Of a DNA stretch of 64,000 bases, positions 24,906 through 38,095 are shown piece after piece. The stretch covers positions 537,992,879-538,056,878 of the forward strand of contig OY856413.1 in the NCBI GenBank assembly GCA_963693085.1, in the 5' to 3' direction. A model generated the notes under the pieces. The model was not told the DNA's origin. It did not search any database and was given only the letters and a program-made list of their open reading frames with translations. The translations under genes and the position numbers were made by a program. The DNA comes from Alisma plantago-aquatica. Lineage: Eukaryota > Streptophyta > Magnoliopsida > Alismatales > Alismataceae. Every line of letters begins with the position of its first letter. Position 1 is the stretch's first letter.

Positions 24906-27274
24906 AGGTGTCATGAAATAAACTTATAACACTTTTAAGGTATATGATACCAAGATATAAAGTGTAAAACACCCAATACATGGGGCAAGTGTTGCCGCCA
25001 TAAATAGGAGTACTTTAGTTTATTTTCATCCTTGAAGGTATGTAATAGAGTTATGAACTACTGCTATTTCATATTTGCCAATGGATAGAAACACATTATT
25101 TTTGCATATTATATGACAATGATAGCAATTAATAAAGTTGATGTTTCAATTTCAAATATATATCTTTATGGAAATGCCTTGTTTATCTTGTGGTACTTTG
25201 TATGCATAAGATAAAATGATACCTAAAAGTTATTGATAACTCAAACAATCAAATTAGCATAAATCATGAGAAATTCATTTCTAGTTTCCATATGATGGAT
25301 AAGCTAGACTCTTTTGGTTAGAGAACCAGTAAGAATCTCTTGGACATGATTGATCAATCTTCACTAAAGGTAATGGAAGAATGATTATCCTATTAGGTAT
25401 AATACATGTGATGTATTTACATACCTATTAGAGTTCATGCTAATACTTCAAATGGTGTTTAGAGAAACACCAATATGAATATTTTGAAGTGTTCAAGAAT
25501 ATCATAGATGAAGTACAAATTTGGTAAAAGTATTAGTTCTTGATGTGATCAAGGCATAAGGATACTTAAACCAAAAGTTTGAGAACCTTATGAGTGATTA
25601 TGATAGTGTATCATAGTGAACTCATGGTTAAGGCATGGTGATGTCTAAATCAAGAAGGAGTCATACTCTAAGGAGTTAGAGGATGATTATCAAATAACTA
25701 ATTTCATCTTAAATAAAGAATACCCTACACTAATAAAGGACATTAAGAGTCACAAAGGGTTTTGAGTTCTTATATCCTTGACAGATACACCTCAAATATC
25801 TATATGATGAGTTGGTCATATGATGAGTCAACAATCTAAATGAATATGAGGAACCAGATTTTGAGTTATGGTTTATGACCATTACATTCTAAATGACTTC
25901 CATGTGAACCATAAGGTATGACCTTAATGGTAGCACCCATTGGGATAAAATCCATAAGTGTGAAAGAGCTTAAGCATTAAGACACATGGATAACATTTTG
26001 AGAAGAATGATGCTTGTTGATTGTAACTTAATGACTAAAGAAATTTGGCATACGGATACTAAAACCACATTCCTATGAGGAATAAAAATAAGGATGTGTA
26101 CGTGACACAACCTATAAGGTTTATGAATCCATTAATACAAATGAAGTCTATAAGTTACAATGGACTAATCAATGTGATTGATTAAGTACAAGCAACTCGG
26201 AGTTGGATCTTTACTTTGATGATATATCAAAAGGTTTGACTGATATGTCAAAGATAAAGAGAGATCTATGATTTAGTGGGAGTGTATTCACATTTCACAT
26301 GTTGATGTGAAATGGAAATGTTCTAGAATAGAAATCCAAAGTGGAAATTATCTTTAGGGAATATAGAGACGTTTCCTATGATAGGAATAGAGATCTATAT
26401 AGATAGTTCTAGAAAACCTCTTGACCTGAAAAGAGAGAGCATACATTGGCAATCTCTACTGAAGGGTTCAGTATGCACAGATTAAGTGGGAGAAAACTTA
26501 TCCATGTTACATGGAGTTAGTATCCCAGAGCCAAGTGTCCAATTCTTATGAAGAATGGAAACACTAAGAATAGATAAGGATCTATCATGTATGTAAACAT
26601 TCCATCATCTTGCATGTATGGACATGGCAAGAACAAAATGCATTTATCATCTTGTATGTAGGACATGACAATATGATATGCTCATCTTAATAGCTCATAT
26701 GTGGGACATGACGAGTGGATGTCTGTCTAGTTCCAGTAAGGGTTACTAGAATACCATGAGAACTTGATAAGTACTTGAGACGTACTAGTTCTATGGAAAT
26801 ATGGAAGGGTTCACTGTAAAGAGTTACACTAATGCGAACTTCCAAAAAGGACAGAGAATTAATCGCAATATATATGGGATATATAAAAGTGAATGTTTGT
26901 TGATAAATGGAAATGTTCCAATAAAGTTGTTTTAAAAGGAAATGTTGAGTATCCGTGTGTTAGAGAATAGCAGTGGATACTATATGGATCTAGGAGTTCA
27001 TAGAGATGAACTTATAGATATTTCGGTCATTGATGACAAGTTAGGAGTGCTTGACCATGCAATGTGGCTAAAGGTTAGCAAAGGAATACTAGATTGCATA
27101 TTACGGCAACTCCATCTCATACGTATGACGTACAGTGAAGAGATGAAAGACATGCAGTTAATACCGACTATGGCAAGGTGTTTCCATAACTCACTATGCT
27201 AGCACTAGAGCACAACAACATGTGGGACATGTTTGAAGATCACTAAGAATATGATTCAAGGGTGATTGGCTCGC
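24906..27274 (+). pseudogene. Decayed copia pol remnants
   Basis: No long frame survives, but scattered matches to copia pol occur in the right order. An integrase-like part lies at about 25480-25580 (FEVFKN and DEVQ in one frame, a decayed RSDQG-like segment after it). An RT-like part is at about 26050-26130 (KTTFL and KDVYVTQPIRF). A later RT segment at about 26480-26530 is like the LPMSHG motif, and residual KYLRRT-like coding is near 26770. Together these show a copia pol shortened and shifted by many indels. Assignment rests on motif order, not on a continuous alignment. Confidence 0.6.
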
Positions 27275-27290
27275 ATTGGAAGTGGGAGTC
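27275..27290 (+). promoter_or_regulatory. Polypurine tract of copia X
   Basis: TTGGAAGTGGGAGTC directly precedes the right LTR start TGTTGG at 27291. Confidence 0.7.
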
Positions 27291-29510
27291 TGTTGGTATG
27301 TATGCCCTGAGAGCCAATCATGGGATGATTGGTGGGATACATTAAGATTGATTTGATAAAGATCAAAGGCAAGCTTCCAATTCTTTATGGTTCAGTCATA
27401 TGAGATAATGATAGAATAGATTGAATGTCTACATAATGATAGTACTCAATGACGTATGCTTTCAGGTTGAGGACCTGAACGATGAGATCATACGGATGCT
27501 AAGAGTTTGTACATTCTTATTATGTCCCTAGTCGGATGTCATTGTGGAAGGTAGATAGACAACAATGACACATAAGACTAGATTGTGGTGTTGGTTGATG
27601 ACAGAATCTCGTTAGTCATGATATGGAGATATCAAACCAAACACATAGGTATTTGTTAGAGAACAAGTATGCCGGAAAGACCCACTGTGAGTTTGACACA
27701 TGGAACCATGACATGGTAGTCACAGTCAGTTCTCACAGTGATGGTGGTGAGTGTGATTCTTTGACCTAAAATCACTACACTCAACACATGTCGTTGGTTA
27801 CACTTTGACATCATTAAACGTAGTCCTAAAACATGGGTTGTTATAAAGGTGATGATTGGGTGGCTTTGACACATGGGGCTTTTGAGGGGTGAGTGATAGA
27901 TATGGGATTTGTCCCTCTCGAGGGAGTTTGATATCCATGACCACTTGATGAGTAGGATTGAGATAGGCATGCATGCATGTGTGAATCAGTATGTGATATT
28001 GATGTCATACATATCTCCTCCAATCTACTCTGAGATCAAGAAAATGAATGAACGTTGAAAGGATGATTGTTCCATGCCTTAAGTTCATTCGGGATATCAG
28101 TGACAAAGGAATTATACATTCACCGTAACACCATTCATTGATTGTAGGATTGAAAGTTGTTCTCCAACTTTTCTTTTTCACTTGGGTAGCACTGATGTGT
28201 GACTAGGCACCACTCTTTGCTTGTAAAGTCATAAGTGTTATAGACTTTCACTGCCAACGTGAAATGGGCCTGTAGGGTCACACACATAGGATTTAACTTG
28301 GAAGAGGAGTTTATCCACAAATGATGTTTAGATTGATTACTAAAGGAGTTTAGTAGTTCAATTAAACACTTAATCAATTGATAGCTCAGTATCATAGTGT
28401 TCAAGGTGTTGGACCGATTGATTAGAGTATCGGATTGATTGAAACTGCAATTGATTGATTTTACATAGTCTGCACTCCCAACCGATCGGCTCATATGATG
28501 AACTGATCATCTCGGCTTGGTGAATCGATTAGCTCATGTGATGAACCTATCGGCTCAAGACAAGTTGAGATGATCGGTTCAAGGGTTGAACTGATCGGCT
28601 CAACAAGTCCAAATGAGTGAGTTGGGAAAGTCAGGTTGGCAAGATATATCTCTTCATTTCACTTGTCTAATTTAATTGGAACAAGGATTGGTATTTGGAT
28701 CAATTCGAAACAAAAGAGGAAAAGTCAATCGGGAACTGATCAGGACCACAAACCGATCGGCTCATGCTTGAGCCGATCAGCTCAGGTGCCCCAACTGATT
28801 GGTTCAGATGTGAACCGATCGGCTCAGGTCCCCAACCGATCGTTTCATGCATGAAATGATCAGTTCAGGTGGCTCAGTTGGTTGTTTTGTGGAAAATCTC
28901 AAACCCTTCTACTTCTGCTTTAATCCCACATTGCTCAGGGTAGAGAAACTTTTCCCATGACCCTTCTATATATATAGGGGTATTGGGGGCTTCTCAGGAA
29001 CAACAACTCAGAACACCAGTTGCTCTGCAAAGTTGTCGTTCTCTCTGGTTGTGGTAACCAGGAGAGCCTGAGCAAGTGCTACCCAATAAGGGAGGCACAG
29101 CAAGGGAAAGACAACTGTAGAAAAGTGACTGGTGGTAGGAGAGTGTGTCGATGACTAGTACACCGACAGGAGGGTGTCACTCCTTCTGGTGCCTTGTGCG
29201 ACAAGGTGATCGGAGTTCCAGGTGGTCTGTGTGCACTACTTTAGAGGCGGGAGACTTCTGCCACTCGGAGGATAGCTGTCAATCCGGACAGTCTCGGTGT
29301 GACCAGGAGCAGCACAGACACCGTCCAAGACCGGAGGTGAAGACCGCGCAAGCCGTGAGGTAACGTCATCGAGCAAGCCTCGGGATAAGGTGTGTCTCTA
29401 CAAACCATCCTTCCTAATGTATAGACGTTGACGCGATTCCTTTATTCTGGGTTTGGGGAGAAGAAAATTTTTGTTTCCACTACCTTCTCTATCTCCCATA
29501 AAACCCAACA
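27291..29510 (+). repeat. 3' LTR of copia X (complete, 2220 bp)
   Basis: Begins TGTTGG and ends CCAACA. A TATA-like CTATATATATAGG lies at 28965-28977. A palindrome cluster built on CCGATCGG lies at 28480-28865. The first 227 bp are absent from the left LTR. Confidence 0.92.
28965..28977 (+). promoter_or_regulatory. Probable copia X LTR TATA box (right copy)
   Basis: CTATATATATAGG followed by the conserved GGTATTGGGGGCTTCTC. A transcription start about 30 bp downstream, near 29000, is inferred. Confidence 0.5.
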
Positions 29511-32500
29511 TGTAGTCCACCTTCCCAACTCGTGCCACAACTGGCTAGGGTCCCATAAACCTAGGAGTCAACTTGCCCTTCTTTCCAAACCACAAAACAC
29601 CTTTCTAGAGAGAGACCTTCAAATATACTTTGTCTCCCACTTGGAACTCCAAGGGTCTGTGATGATTGTCTGCATTCGACTTCTATTTGTCATGTGCTGC
29701 TTTCAACTATTGATGCATCACTTTGATCTTCTCTTTTGTCTGTTATACAAGTTCAGGACCTAGAAGCTGATACTCCCCTATCTCAAACCAATACAACAGA
29801 GACCTACAATATCTCCCATACAACACCTCATATGGTGCCATGTCAATATTCCTCTATTAGTTGTTATTGTAGGCGAACTCGGTCAGAATGAGGTGTATGT
29901 CCCAACTTCCTGAGAACTGAAGAACACAAGCCCTCAACAGATCCTCTAAGACCTGGATGGTCCTTTCAGACTGACCATCTGTCTGCGGGTGGAAAGGAGT
30001 GTTGAACTTCAACTACGTGCCCAAAGCTGTATGTAATCACTCCCAAAAGTGATTGGTGAACTAGGGACCTCTATCAGATACAATAGTAGCTAGGACACTG
30101 TGCAAACACACTATATCGTCAACATAAACTTGAGCAAGTTTCTCTACTGTGAATATTGTATTCACGGGGAGGAAATGTGTTGACTTGGTCAACCTTTCAA
30201 CGATCACCCAAATAGAATCATAACCTTTGGCTATCCTAGGCAGACCAACCACAAAGTCCATAATCACATGATCCCATTTCCACTAAGGTATGAGCAACAA
30301 TTGCAATGTTCTTGCAGGCTTCTAATGTTTAGCTTTGACTTGTTGACATACTACACACCTTGCAATGAACTAAGCTACATCTTTCTTCAAGCTAGACCAC
30401 CAATACATATCCTTCATATTGTGGTACATCTTGCTACTATCTGGGTGCATAGAAATCATAGATGTATGAGCCTCTTCCAACACCATCTTCCTCAAGTTAT
30501 CTGCACCAGGAACCACTATCCAGTGATGATAACATACTATCCCATCTTCTGTCTCATGGACACCATCGTGCTTCTCACTTCCAAACTATGATCTAATCTA
30601 CTATGTTACAGTATCTGTCTATTGAGATTTTGTGTTATGTTGTCTCAGTGTAGGCTTTACTTGTAATTGTGCCAACAAACTGGCTAACAAAGAGACTTCC
30701 AACTTGGCATTCATCTAACGTAAGGAGACCAACATGTCTCACTTGTAATACATCAAAGAACTCAACTGACCTTTATCTATAGATGAAGACTTCCTACTCA
30801 AATTGCCTGGCACGACATTTTCCTTTCTCAGGTGATAATCAATCGTGCAATCGTAATCTTTGATCAACTCCATCCAACGACGCATCCTCATGTTCAACTC
30901 TTATTGTGAAAAGATATACTTTAGGTTCTTATAATCTATGAATATCTAACACTTCTCCCCATACAGGTAATGTCTCCAAATATTCAGGGCATGAACCACT
31001 GCAGCTAACTCTAGATCATGGGTTGGATAATTCTCCTCGTGTTTCTTAAGTTGTCGAGAAGCAAAAGAAACTACTTACTTGTCCTGCATCAACACGCATC
31101 CCAAACCATTCTTGGATGCATCATAGAGGATGTTATATCCTTTTCCTTTCTCGGGAAAAACCAAAATTGGTGCACTTGTCAGTTTCTCCTTCAACAACTA
31201 CAAAAAAATGTTGACACCTATCATCCCAGACAAATGGCACATCCTTTCATGTCAACCTTGTTAGGGGTAAGGTGATAGTGCTAAAGTCCTTGATGAACCT
31301 CTGGTAGTAGCCTACCAAACCTAGGAAACTATACACTTTTGTCAACGTCTTCAACTGCTCCCATTCTATCACAGACTCTACCTTCTTAGGGTCCACACGT
31401 ACTCCTTCTGTAGATATAACGTGCCTCAATAAAGCTACCTCCCTCAACCAAAACTCATACTTGCTAAATTTAACATAGAGTTGGTGTTGTCTCAACACTG
31501 TCAATGCCTGACACAAATGTTGTTCATGTTGCTGACTGACCTAACTATATATCAAAATGTCATCTATGAAGACAACCACAAACTGATCAAGGAACGATCA
31601 AAAAACCCTATTCATCAAATCCATGAACGTTGTTGGTGCATTGGTCATCCCAAACGGCATAACCATGAACTCATAGTGACCATACCTCATCCTAAAAGTT
31701 GACTTTGGTATGTCATCCTCCTTGATCCTCAACTGACGATATCCTGACTATAGATCTATCTTCGAGAACACCGTCTCCCCACACAACTGATCAAACAAGT
31801 CATCTATCCTCAGTAAAGGATACTTATTCTTTATCGTGACCTTGTTCAACTGTCTATAATCTATGCACAACCTCATAGACCCATCTTCTTCACAAACAAT
31901 ACTAGAGCACCCCACAGTGACGTACTCGGCTTGATGAAACCTTTGTCAAGTAGCTCTTGCAACTGTCTCTTCAATTCTGTCATCTTTGTCGGTGCCATCC
32001 TATACGGTGTCTTAGCTATGGGTTGCGTACCAGGAACTAAATTGATCTCAAAATCAGTCTCAGGGGTGGGGGGACACCTGGAAACTCTTATGGGAACACA
32101 TCTTCAAACTCCCTAACCACCGGCACTTCCTAGATAATAAGACTCCTCACCTCTGTATCCACCACGTATGCCAAAAATTCCTTACAACCTTGTCTCAGAA
32201 GTTTCATTGCTCCTATAGCTGATACAAGACACATCACCAGAATCTTCCTATCTTCTTGGAAGGTCCACGTCTCACTACCGTCTACAAATGTCGCTTGCTT
32301 GGAACCACAATCCAAGAATACTCTATACTTCTCCAAGGTATCCATTCCAAGGATCACATCGAATCCATATATGTCAAGTGGTATGAGATCTAGTTGAATG
32401 TTGTGTCCCAAAAAAAAAGAGAACACATGTAGGACACACATCCTACAACATTGCAAAACCAACCAATGGGGTTTCTAGCAACAAGGTATTCTTCTTACGA

Positions 32501-33950
32501 CTAACAGGCAAAGAACAACTACGAAGCACTTCCCATGCAATAAAAGAGTGTGTAGAACTCGGGTCAACCAAAATAGATATAAATCAAGAAGAAGACAAAT
32601 CAGAATGAAATAACTCCATCTGACCTGTCACCACTTACGGGTTGACCACCGCCTTCGACTGACTCATCGCGTAGAATCTAGTCATTGCATGTTGTCACCC
32701 CCGTCCTCTGCTTCCATGAGTAGATGATCCAGCTTGGGACAGTTGACCACATCCTCATCCTCCTGCACCACTGTTATGTTGTCTCTGTGAACTTTGCTGA
32801 CTCTGCCTTTGTTGTTGAGTCACTTCATCCTCTTTCACTGGACATAACTGTCTGATATGGCCAACTTTCCCACACTTGTAACACATTTTTTTCTCATACA
32901 AAGGCCTAGGTGGTCATGTCACTGATGTTGATGTAACACTCTGGGCTCCTGAGAGTGGAAAACTATGAACTCTTCCCTTGGTCAGTGACCACTGTGTCAA
33001 AACACTAAACCTCTACGATGCTAGCGGTGCAAAAAACCTTGGCTTCTTGAAGCCACCAGATGAATGCCCTAAAAACTATGCAGGCTGATTCTTAGCACTC
33101 ACCTCTCTCTTCTCCTTCATGATTTTTTCTATCCTTTAAACAGACTCCACACACACAGCAAACCTCTCCAGATTCTCCAAAGCAGCAGCTGGGGTAGACA
33201 ACTCAGCATTCAACCCCTTCTTGAAATGACAAATCCACTCGTCTTCCATCACATCCATGTGAGGACAGAACCTCAACAATTCCATAAACCTTACCTCATA
33301 CTCATTGATTGTCATGGACCCCTATTAAATCCTCCCAAACTGGATGATCTTCTCATCTAGATACGTCTGAGGAAAGTACTGATTAACAAACTCTCATCAA
33401 AACTCTTCCCAACCAACCACAACACTGGGTCTCTTCTCCTCCTCTATGGCCCACTAATGGCCAAAACTCCCTATCAAAATGTATAGCGCATGCTTCACCT
33501 TATCCTCTTCAGGGATACTCAATATCTTAAAAGCCTCCTCAAGCTCTGTCAGCCACAGATCTGCATCTTCTGGGTCAGCTGTTCCAGTATACTCAACCTC
33601 CCCAACATGGCAAAGCCACTCAAAAGTCTTCCCAGCATTCAAGATTCGGCATGGTGAGCAGGTGCCCTAGGATGACATGTAGGCATCCTATATGCCATAT
33701 GAGTCATTGTTGCCATGAACTTCCCAAAAAGCGATTGAAAGGTAGGGTTTTCTATCATGACTGAGTCAAACTAGGAGACTTCAGGCACCCGATCTTCTCA
33801 TGCCTAGTTCTTTGCACCACCACCTGGTGCAGCAAAACTGCTCTCGGCAGCATGTTCTTTGTGTTCTCCATACATCTTTGAGCTTTACTTTTTCTTCTGC
33901 ATAAGCAGAAGTAACTATAAGATAGACTGGAGGACACTAGAACAGACACA
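29511..33950 (-). pseudogene. G2 Ty3/gypsy gag-pol, minus strand, decayed, 3' end missing
   Basis: Reading the minus strand from 33950: gag (to about 32700, DADLWLTELEEAFKIL near 33570); a zinc knuckle CYKCGKVGHIRQLC (about 32890-32840); protease (about 32590-32130, ILVDPSSTHSF and GFDVILGMDTLEKY); reverse transcriptase (about 31900-31250, FIDDILIY near 31550); RNase H; and integrase (about 30420-29550, VCQQVKA, DFVVGLPR, SDRGP). Stops and frameshifts occur throughout; the one after SDRGP (30061) replaces Gln by one transition. The polyprotein end, polypurine tract and part of the left LTR were lost at 29510/20610. Sequence and domain order are closest to G1, so the two are one family at different ages. 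Confidence 0.88.
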
Positions 33951-33992
33951 AACCCTAGTCCTAGGTCCCTGTAGACTCAGTGAACCTAAATC

Positions 33993-34003
33993 TTTGATAC
34001 CAA
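33993..34003 (-). promoter_or_regulatory. Primer-binding site of G2
   Basis: The minus strand reads TGGTATCAAAG, seven bases away from the LTR end at 34011. The offset is longer than usual; G1 has 5 nt. Confidence 0.55.
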
Positions 34004-34010
34004 CCTACAG

Positions 34011-37000
34011 TGTGATGCACCGTGCCACGTGAAGCGATATTACTCAAAACCAAACCACGGAAGAAGGATTAACAAACTTATTAGCAGAAAACACTAAAAA
34101 TTAAAACCTTTTTCATAAGACATCCATAAAGTAAGAACCTTTACACATGAGTACTTTCATGCCTCAAAGCATTCACAAGGCAAGTTGTCAACCTATATTG
34201 AAAGTACTATTCCAGAACATATATATACATGAGTCCACCATATCTGATATACAAAGAGCACATAAAGATAGCACGTCCTCAAAACATCTACAAAATTCTC
34301 CCAAAAACCCGAGTGTACAGGGTTAACTCTAGGACTCTACCAACAAAATACATCTAGTAGCACCTCCAACCTTATCAGCTACTGCTCCTTTGGCTGCTAC
34401 TCAACCTCCTCTACACGGTCTCTACCTCTTTGTGCTCGTCCACCTAAAAAAGGTTTTAACCAACGGGGTGAGACACACAGTCCCAGCGAGAGATACAACT
34501 CTCTGTCAACTCTATTATTATCACAGATAAGATAACTAAGCAGCAGTATAAATACAACTAAGAAGAAGTAGATAATGATTATTAAAAGAAGGGAAATTAA
34601 AGTTGAATTATGAAACATCATGATAATTTAAAAGGAATATTAAGAACATATATTTTTTATCTCAACAACATTATATAAAGATCAAGCAAGGCCTCAAATA
34701 ATGTTTTCGTATTTGATCCTATGCAATTATACTATACGGCTAATTACGTATTCATTATGCCCCGAGGATTTGAGTCGTACCACCCAAATCCAACTGACCA
34801 CTTGATAAGTCTTAATTGGTGCCACACAAGGTCTAATGGAAGAGCCACAATCCACAACCTCACCACACCTCTTAGTCAGCACAAGAGAAAACATCACAGA
34901 GACATATCAGTCAACTGCAAAATTGGCATATAGCCAAGATCAGCGATTGGCTCATGCATGTCCATCCACATATATAATCATAACTAGCCCACCTTGGTAC
35001 AAGTACAACACTAGAAGAACAGGCTCACACATGGTCGTTCTAACAAAATGAGTGGTTCACGCATGGCCACCCATACCACACTAAGATCGGCTCACACATG
35101 GCCGTCTCACACATCATGTATTTAAGGATACAAAGAATTACTCGACTTGTACCCCACATATTAAAAAATATGCACTCCGAGTTAAACTCGTTTAACCATG
35201 CAGCAATAAAGCTGATACTAGAATAGATCTATGGCACATGGCAACTACACTTTTAGATTTCACTTGATTAATTATATCAATTTAACATCTTTAAGCATCA
35301 ATGAATTTACAACGTATAACCTCTAAACAGGGTCTACATAAACAAGGCATAACTCATCACCAGAACATATTGAATCACATTAAGTGTGATCTCATCACAT
35401 CATATCTCTTTATGCTCATTATTCACCAGTGTCTATCACAAGGACCAATGTCCATCACAAGGACCCATTCCCATCACAAGGACCATATGTCCATCACATC
35501 ATAACCACCATAGCTCATCCCTGGCTATTTTCATAAATCAGTATCACCTACATAGTTAGAAACTGATAAAAAGAAAGCAAATCATCATCATCTCATAGAA
35601 CTCATGCTATACATTTACATCATACATCTTACATCATAACAATTAGGGTTTACATGGTTGGATCACCTACCACCCTTAGATTATCACTCCCTTATCAATA
35701 TGAAATGTGTTGTGAGACATAAAATCATGTTCCTCATTACCATTATAAAACATGTAAAGAGGTATAGCTTTCAACATCATACACATGATTATACCATAGG
35801 GTACCACATCACACCATGTAACCCTAGCATCAACAAGATGCATCACTATACATCACATAGGGTATCGGTTAGGGTTAGGGTATTAGTTAACCCTATATAT
35901 TGGGCAACCAACCTAGGTAGGGTATCGACCTACCAACTCAAGGATGAGTATCGGTTTATCATCACTTTGTATCGAGCTCAACATCACTTGATATCGGTTT
36001 AACATCACTTTGTATCGGGCTCAACACCTCGATGTGAGGGTGCTGCCAAGGCACAACATAGGATATCAATCTAGAGGTGCATGAAAAAGTGTATTAGTCA
36101 CACCATCTCATAAGGTATTGGCCTCACCTTCCATTAGGGTATCAGCCTCACCATCCCTTAGGGTATCGACCTCTTCTTCCATTAGGGTATCGGCCTCACT
36201 ATCCATTAGGGTATTGGCCTATCCATAACTAGGGTATCATCCTATGTGTCCCTTTGTGTATCAGCCACATAGATCTCCATAGGATATCATCCATTAGAGT
36301 GTGGTTGTATCAGTTGAACCTCAAGGGAGATGTTTCTCACCTCTATTCAAGATGTGTTGGGATAGGGAGTATCAGATTGCAAGGTGTGTCGATTTGCATG
36401 TATCAGGTTAGGGTTACCAATGTCAACTTCCATACTCCACTAAAATCATCTAGGTCCAACACACTTCCTCTCTAGTCATCACTTGATCATAAAAAACCCA
36501 ACATGGTAGGTATATCAGTTTGGCAAGAAGCATATCAGATTACATGTTGGATTGCATGCATATCGATTTAGCATATCATATCAGTTTAGTCATCTTCTAC
36601 CTCAAGATGACGTTATTAACAAGGTGAAAGAAAAGTGCATCTCATGGTAGCAACTTAGTAAGGTTCTATTCTAAAAATAGAATGTAAGGCTACCATGAAG
36701 AGCTATTAATCTGTAAGAAATAATGAGCTAAGAACACTAGCAAGGTAACAAGTAGAAAGGTGATAATAACAAAGTAGGTTTAGAGTTATATAACCCGCCT
36801 CAAGAACAACCACCAAGCTTTAAGCTCCAAGGTCAAGCTCCAAGCTCAGGAACTCAAGGTAGAGGGAGAAGATCCTTCAAGAACAACACCTCCAAGAAAG
36901 AAGATAGAACCAAAGTTAAGAGAGAGCAAAAGAGAAGAAAGAAGATACCAAGGTCCATGGGCGAGAAAAAGAAAGGAGAGAAAAAAATCTAGAAAATCAT

Positions 37001-37878
37001 GGCTTACCAAGGAAGAAGATGAAATAGAGCACCACAAGCTCTTAGCTTGCCCAACAAGCTCCAAGGGAGAGTGCTCTTCAAGCTCAAGGTCGGTCACCAA
37101 GGAGAGAAAGAAAGGATCAATAAAAGTGTTCTCTTGCATGGGAAGAGAGGGGTATATATACATGGTCGATGAAAGAGAGAGAGAAAGGGGAAGGTGTCAC
37201 CACCTTATAACCCTAGAAGACACATGTCTAAGAAGAAAGGACACATGTAACACCATGCAACAAGGTGACAGGACCTATGTCTCGCTCACTTGGTCACTAA
37301 GGAGGGTCAAGGTCGATACACTCATCCAAATTGATAGGGATGAAACCCTAGGTCACAAACCGATATGGCACTCCTCTAGAGTCACCACAACCCAATATGG
37401 TGATCCTCAAGATGCCACCAAACCGATAGGATGTCCCTCAAGACACCCTCCACCGATACCAAGCCTCCTCAAGGCAACCACAAACTGATACAGGGTTTCA
37501 CCATGGCTCTCAAGCCCGAGAAAACACTCTAAAGAGCAAAGCACACCTCAAACATGTGCCCAAAACATCACCAAGGATGTCACCACTCAACTAAGGCCAA
37601 AACAAGGTGCCTAACACTTCCTCTCTCCTCTAGATGATTCCAAGAGAGAGAAGAAACGCTATAGAGGTGACAAACTTGCACATCAACCCCTCTTCTGGGT
37701 GAATTGCAAGTTTGCACCAAAACCTCTCCACAAAACACAAACATCAAGCAACAAGCTCAAACAAGGAGCACAACCCTAACATACCCTAATTACATCTTAG
37801 ATGATTAGAGCAAGAAGCTAAGCAACATGCTTAAGCAAAAAAAAGGGTTAGCCCAAAATGTGGGTCAGGGTCCTTGCA
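34011..37878 (-). repeat. 5' LTR (right) of G2 (complete, 3868 bp)
   Basis: Starts TGTGATGCACC and ends TCCTTGCA, followed by the target duplication TGTAC. It pairs with 17098-20609. The final 410 bp (about 37465-37878) are unique to this copy because of the deletion in the left LTR. Repeats match those in the left copy. Confidence 0.87.
36786..36801 (-). promoter_or_regulatory. Conserved TATA-containing promoter block of G2 LTR
   Basis: On the plus strand it reads TTATATAACCCGCCTC; on the minus strand TATATAA follows GAGGCGGGT. The left LTR has nearly the same at 19911-19926, and the otherwise diverged solo LTR has TTATAAAACCCGCCTC at 43520-43535. Conservation across subfamilies suggests the core promoter. 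A second TATA-like site, GTATATATAC at 37150, is weaker in the left LTR. Confidence 0.5.
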
Positions 37879-38095
37879 TGTACGCTATGTATTCAGGTAG
37901 CACTGAGATGTATCAGAATCTGAAAGATTTGTACTGGTGGCCAGGATTAAAGCGTGATGTAGCCTAGTTTGTGGCTAAGTGTGTAGTGTGTCTCCAAGTC
38001 AAAGTCATGCATCAGAAGCCTGCAGGGACTTTGCAACCATTGCCTATACCACAGTGGAAGTGGGATCATATTATGATGTATTTGTGGTTGGAATT
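37879..38095 (+). pseudogene. G1 integrase fragment, continuation after G2
   Basis: Coding resumes from 17097 with the zinc-binding part of integrase: STEMYQNLKDLYWWPGLKRD, then CVVC and [22 protein letters not shown] one-base deletion follows at about 38078, before FVVG. The fragment breaks off at about 38095 into LTR-like sequence, so the catalytic core, the end of pol and the polypurine tract of G1 have been deleted. Confidence 0.85.

Larger units (their letters stand above)
20610..29510 (+). mobile_element. Ty1/copia element X, nested in G2, left edge deleted
   Basis: The left LTR is 20610-22579 and the right LTR is 27291-29510. The right LTR has perfect short terminal inverted repeats, TGTTGG...CCAACA, and is preceded by a purine-rich tract. 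The left LTR lacks the first 227 bp. The primer-binding site is at 22581 and a copia-type gag at 24051. The right flank (29511 on) is G2 pol, while the left flank is G2 LTR. X therefore inserted into pol, and a later deletion joined its left LTR to the G2 LTR. No target duplication is left. The right-flank candidate is TGTAG. Confidence 0.87.
17098..37878 (-). mobile_element. Minus-strand gypsy element G2, nested in G1, TSD TGTAC
   Basis: The left LTR is 17098-20609 (truncated), gag-pol is 29511-33950 on the minus strand, and the right LTR is 34011-37878. TGTAC is duplicated at 17093-17097 and 37879-37883, and G1 integrase coding resumes cleanly after the second copy. The left LTR terminus reads TATGACACCC where the right one reads TGTGATGCACC, a TG to TA change. 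G2 is a diverged relative of G1: gag, pol and LTR ends all align. A copia element, X, occupies 20610-29510 and a deletion at its left edge has removed the inner end of the left LTR and the end of pol. Confidence 0.85.
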
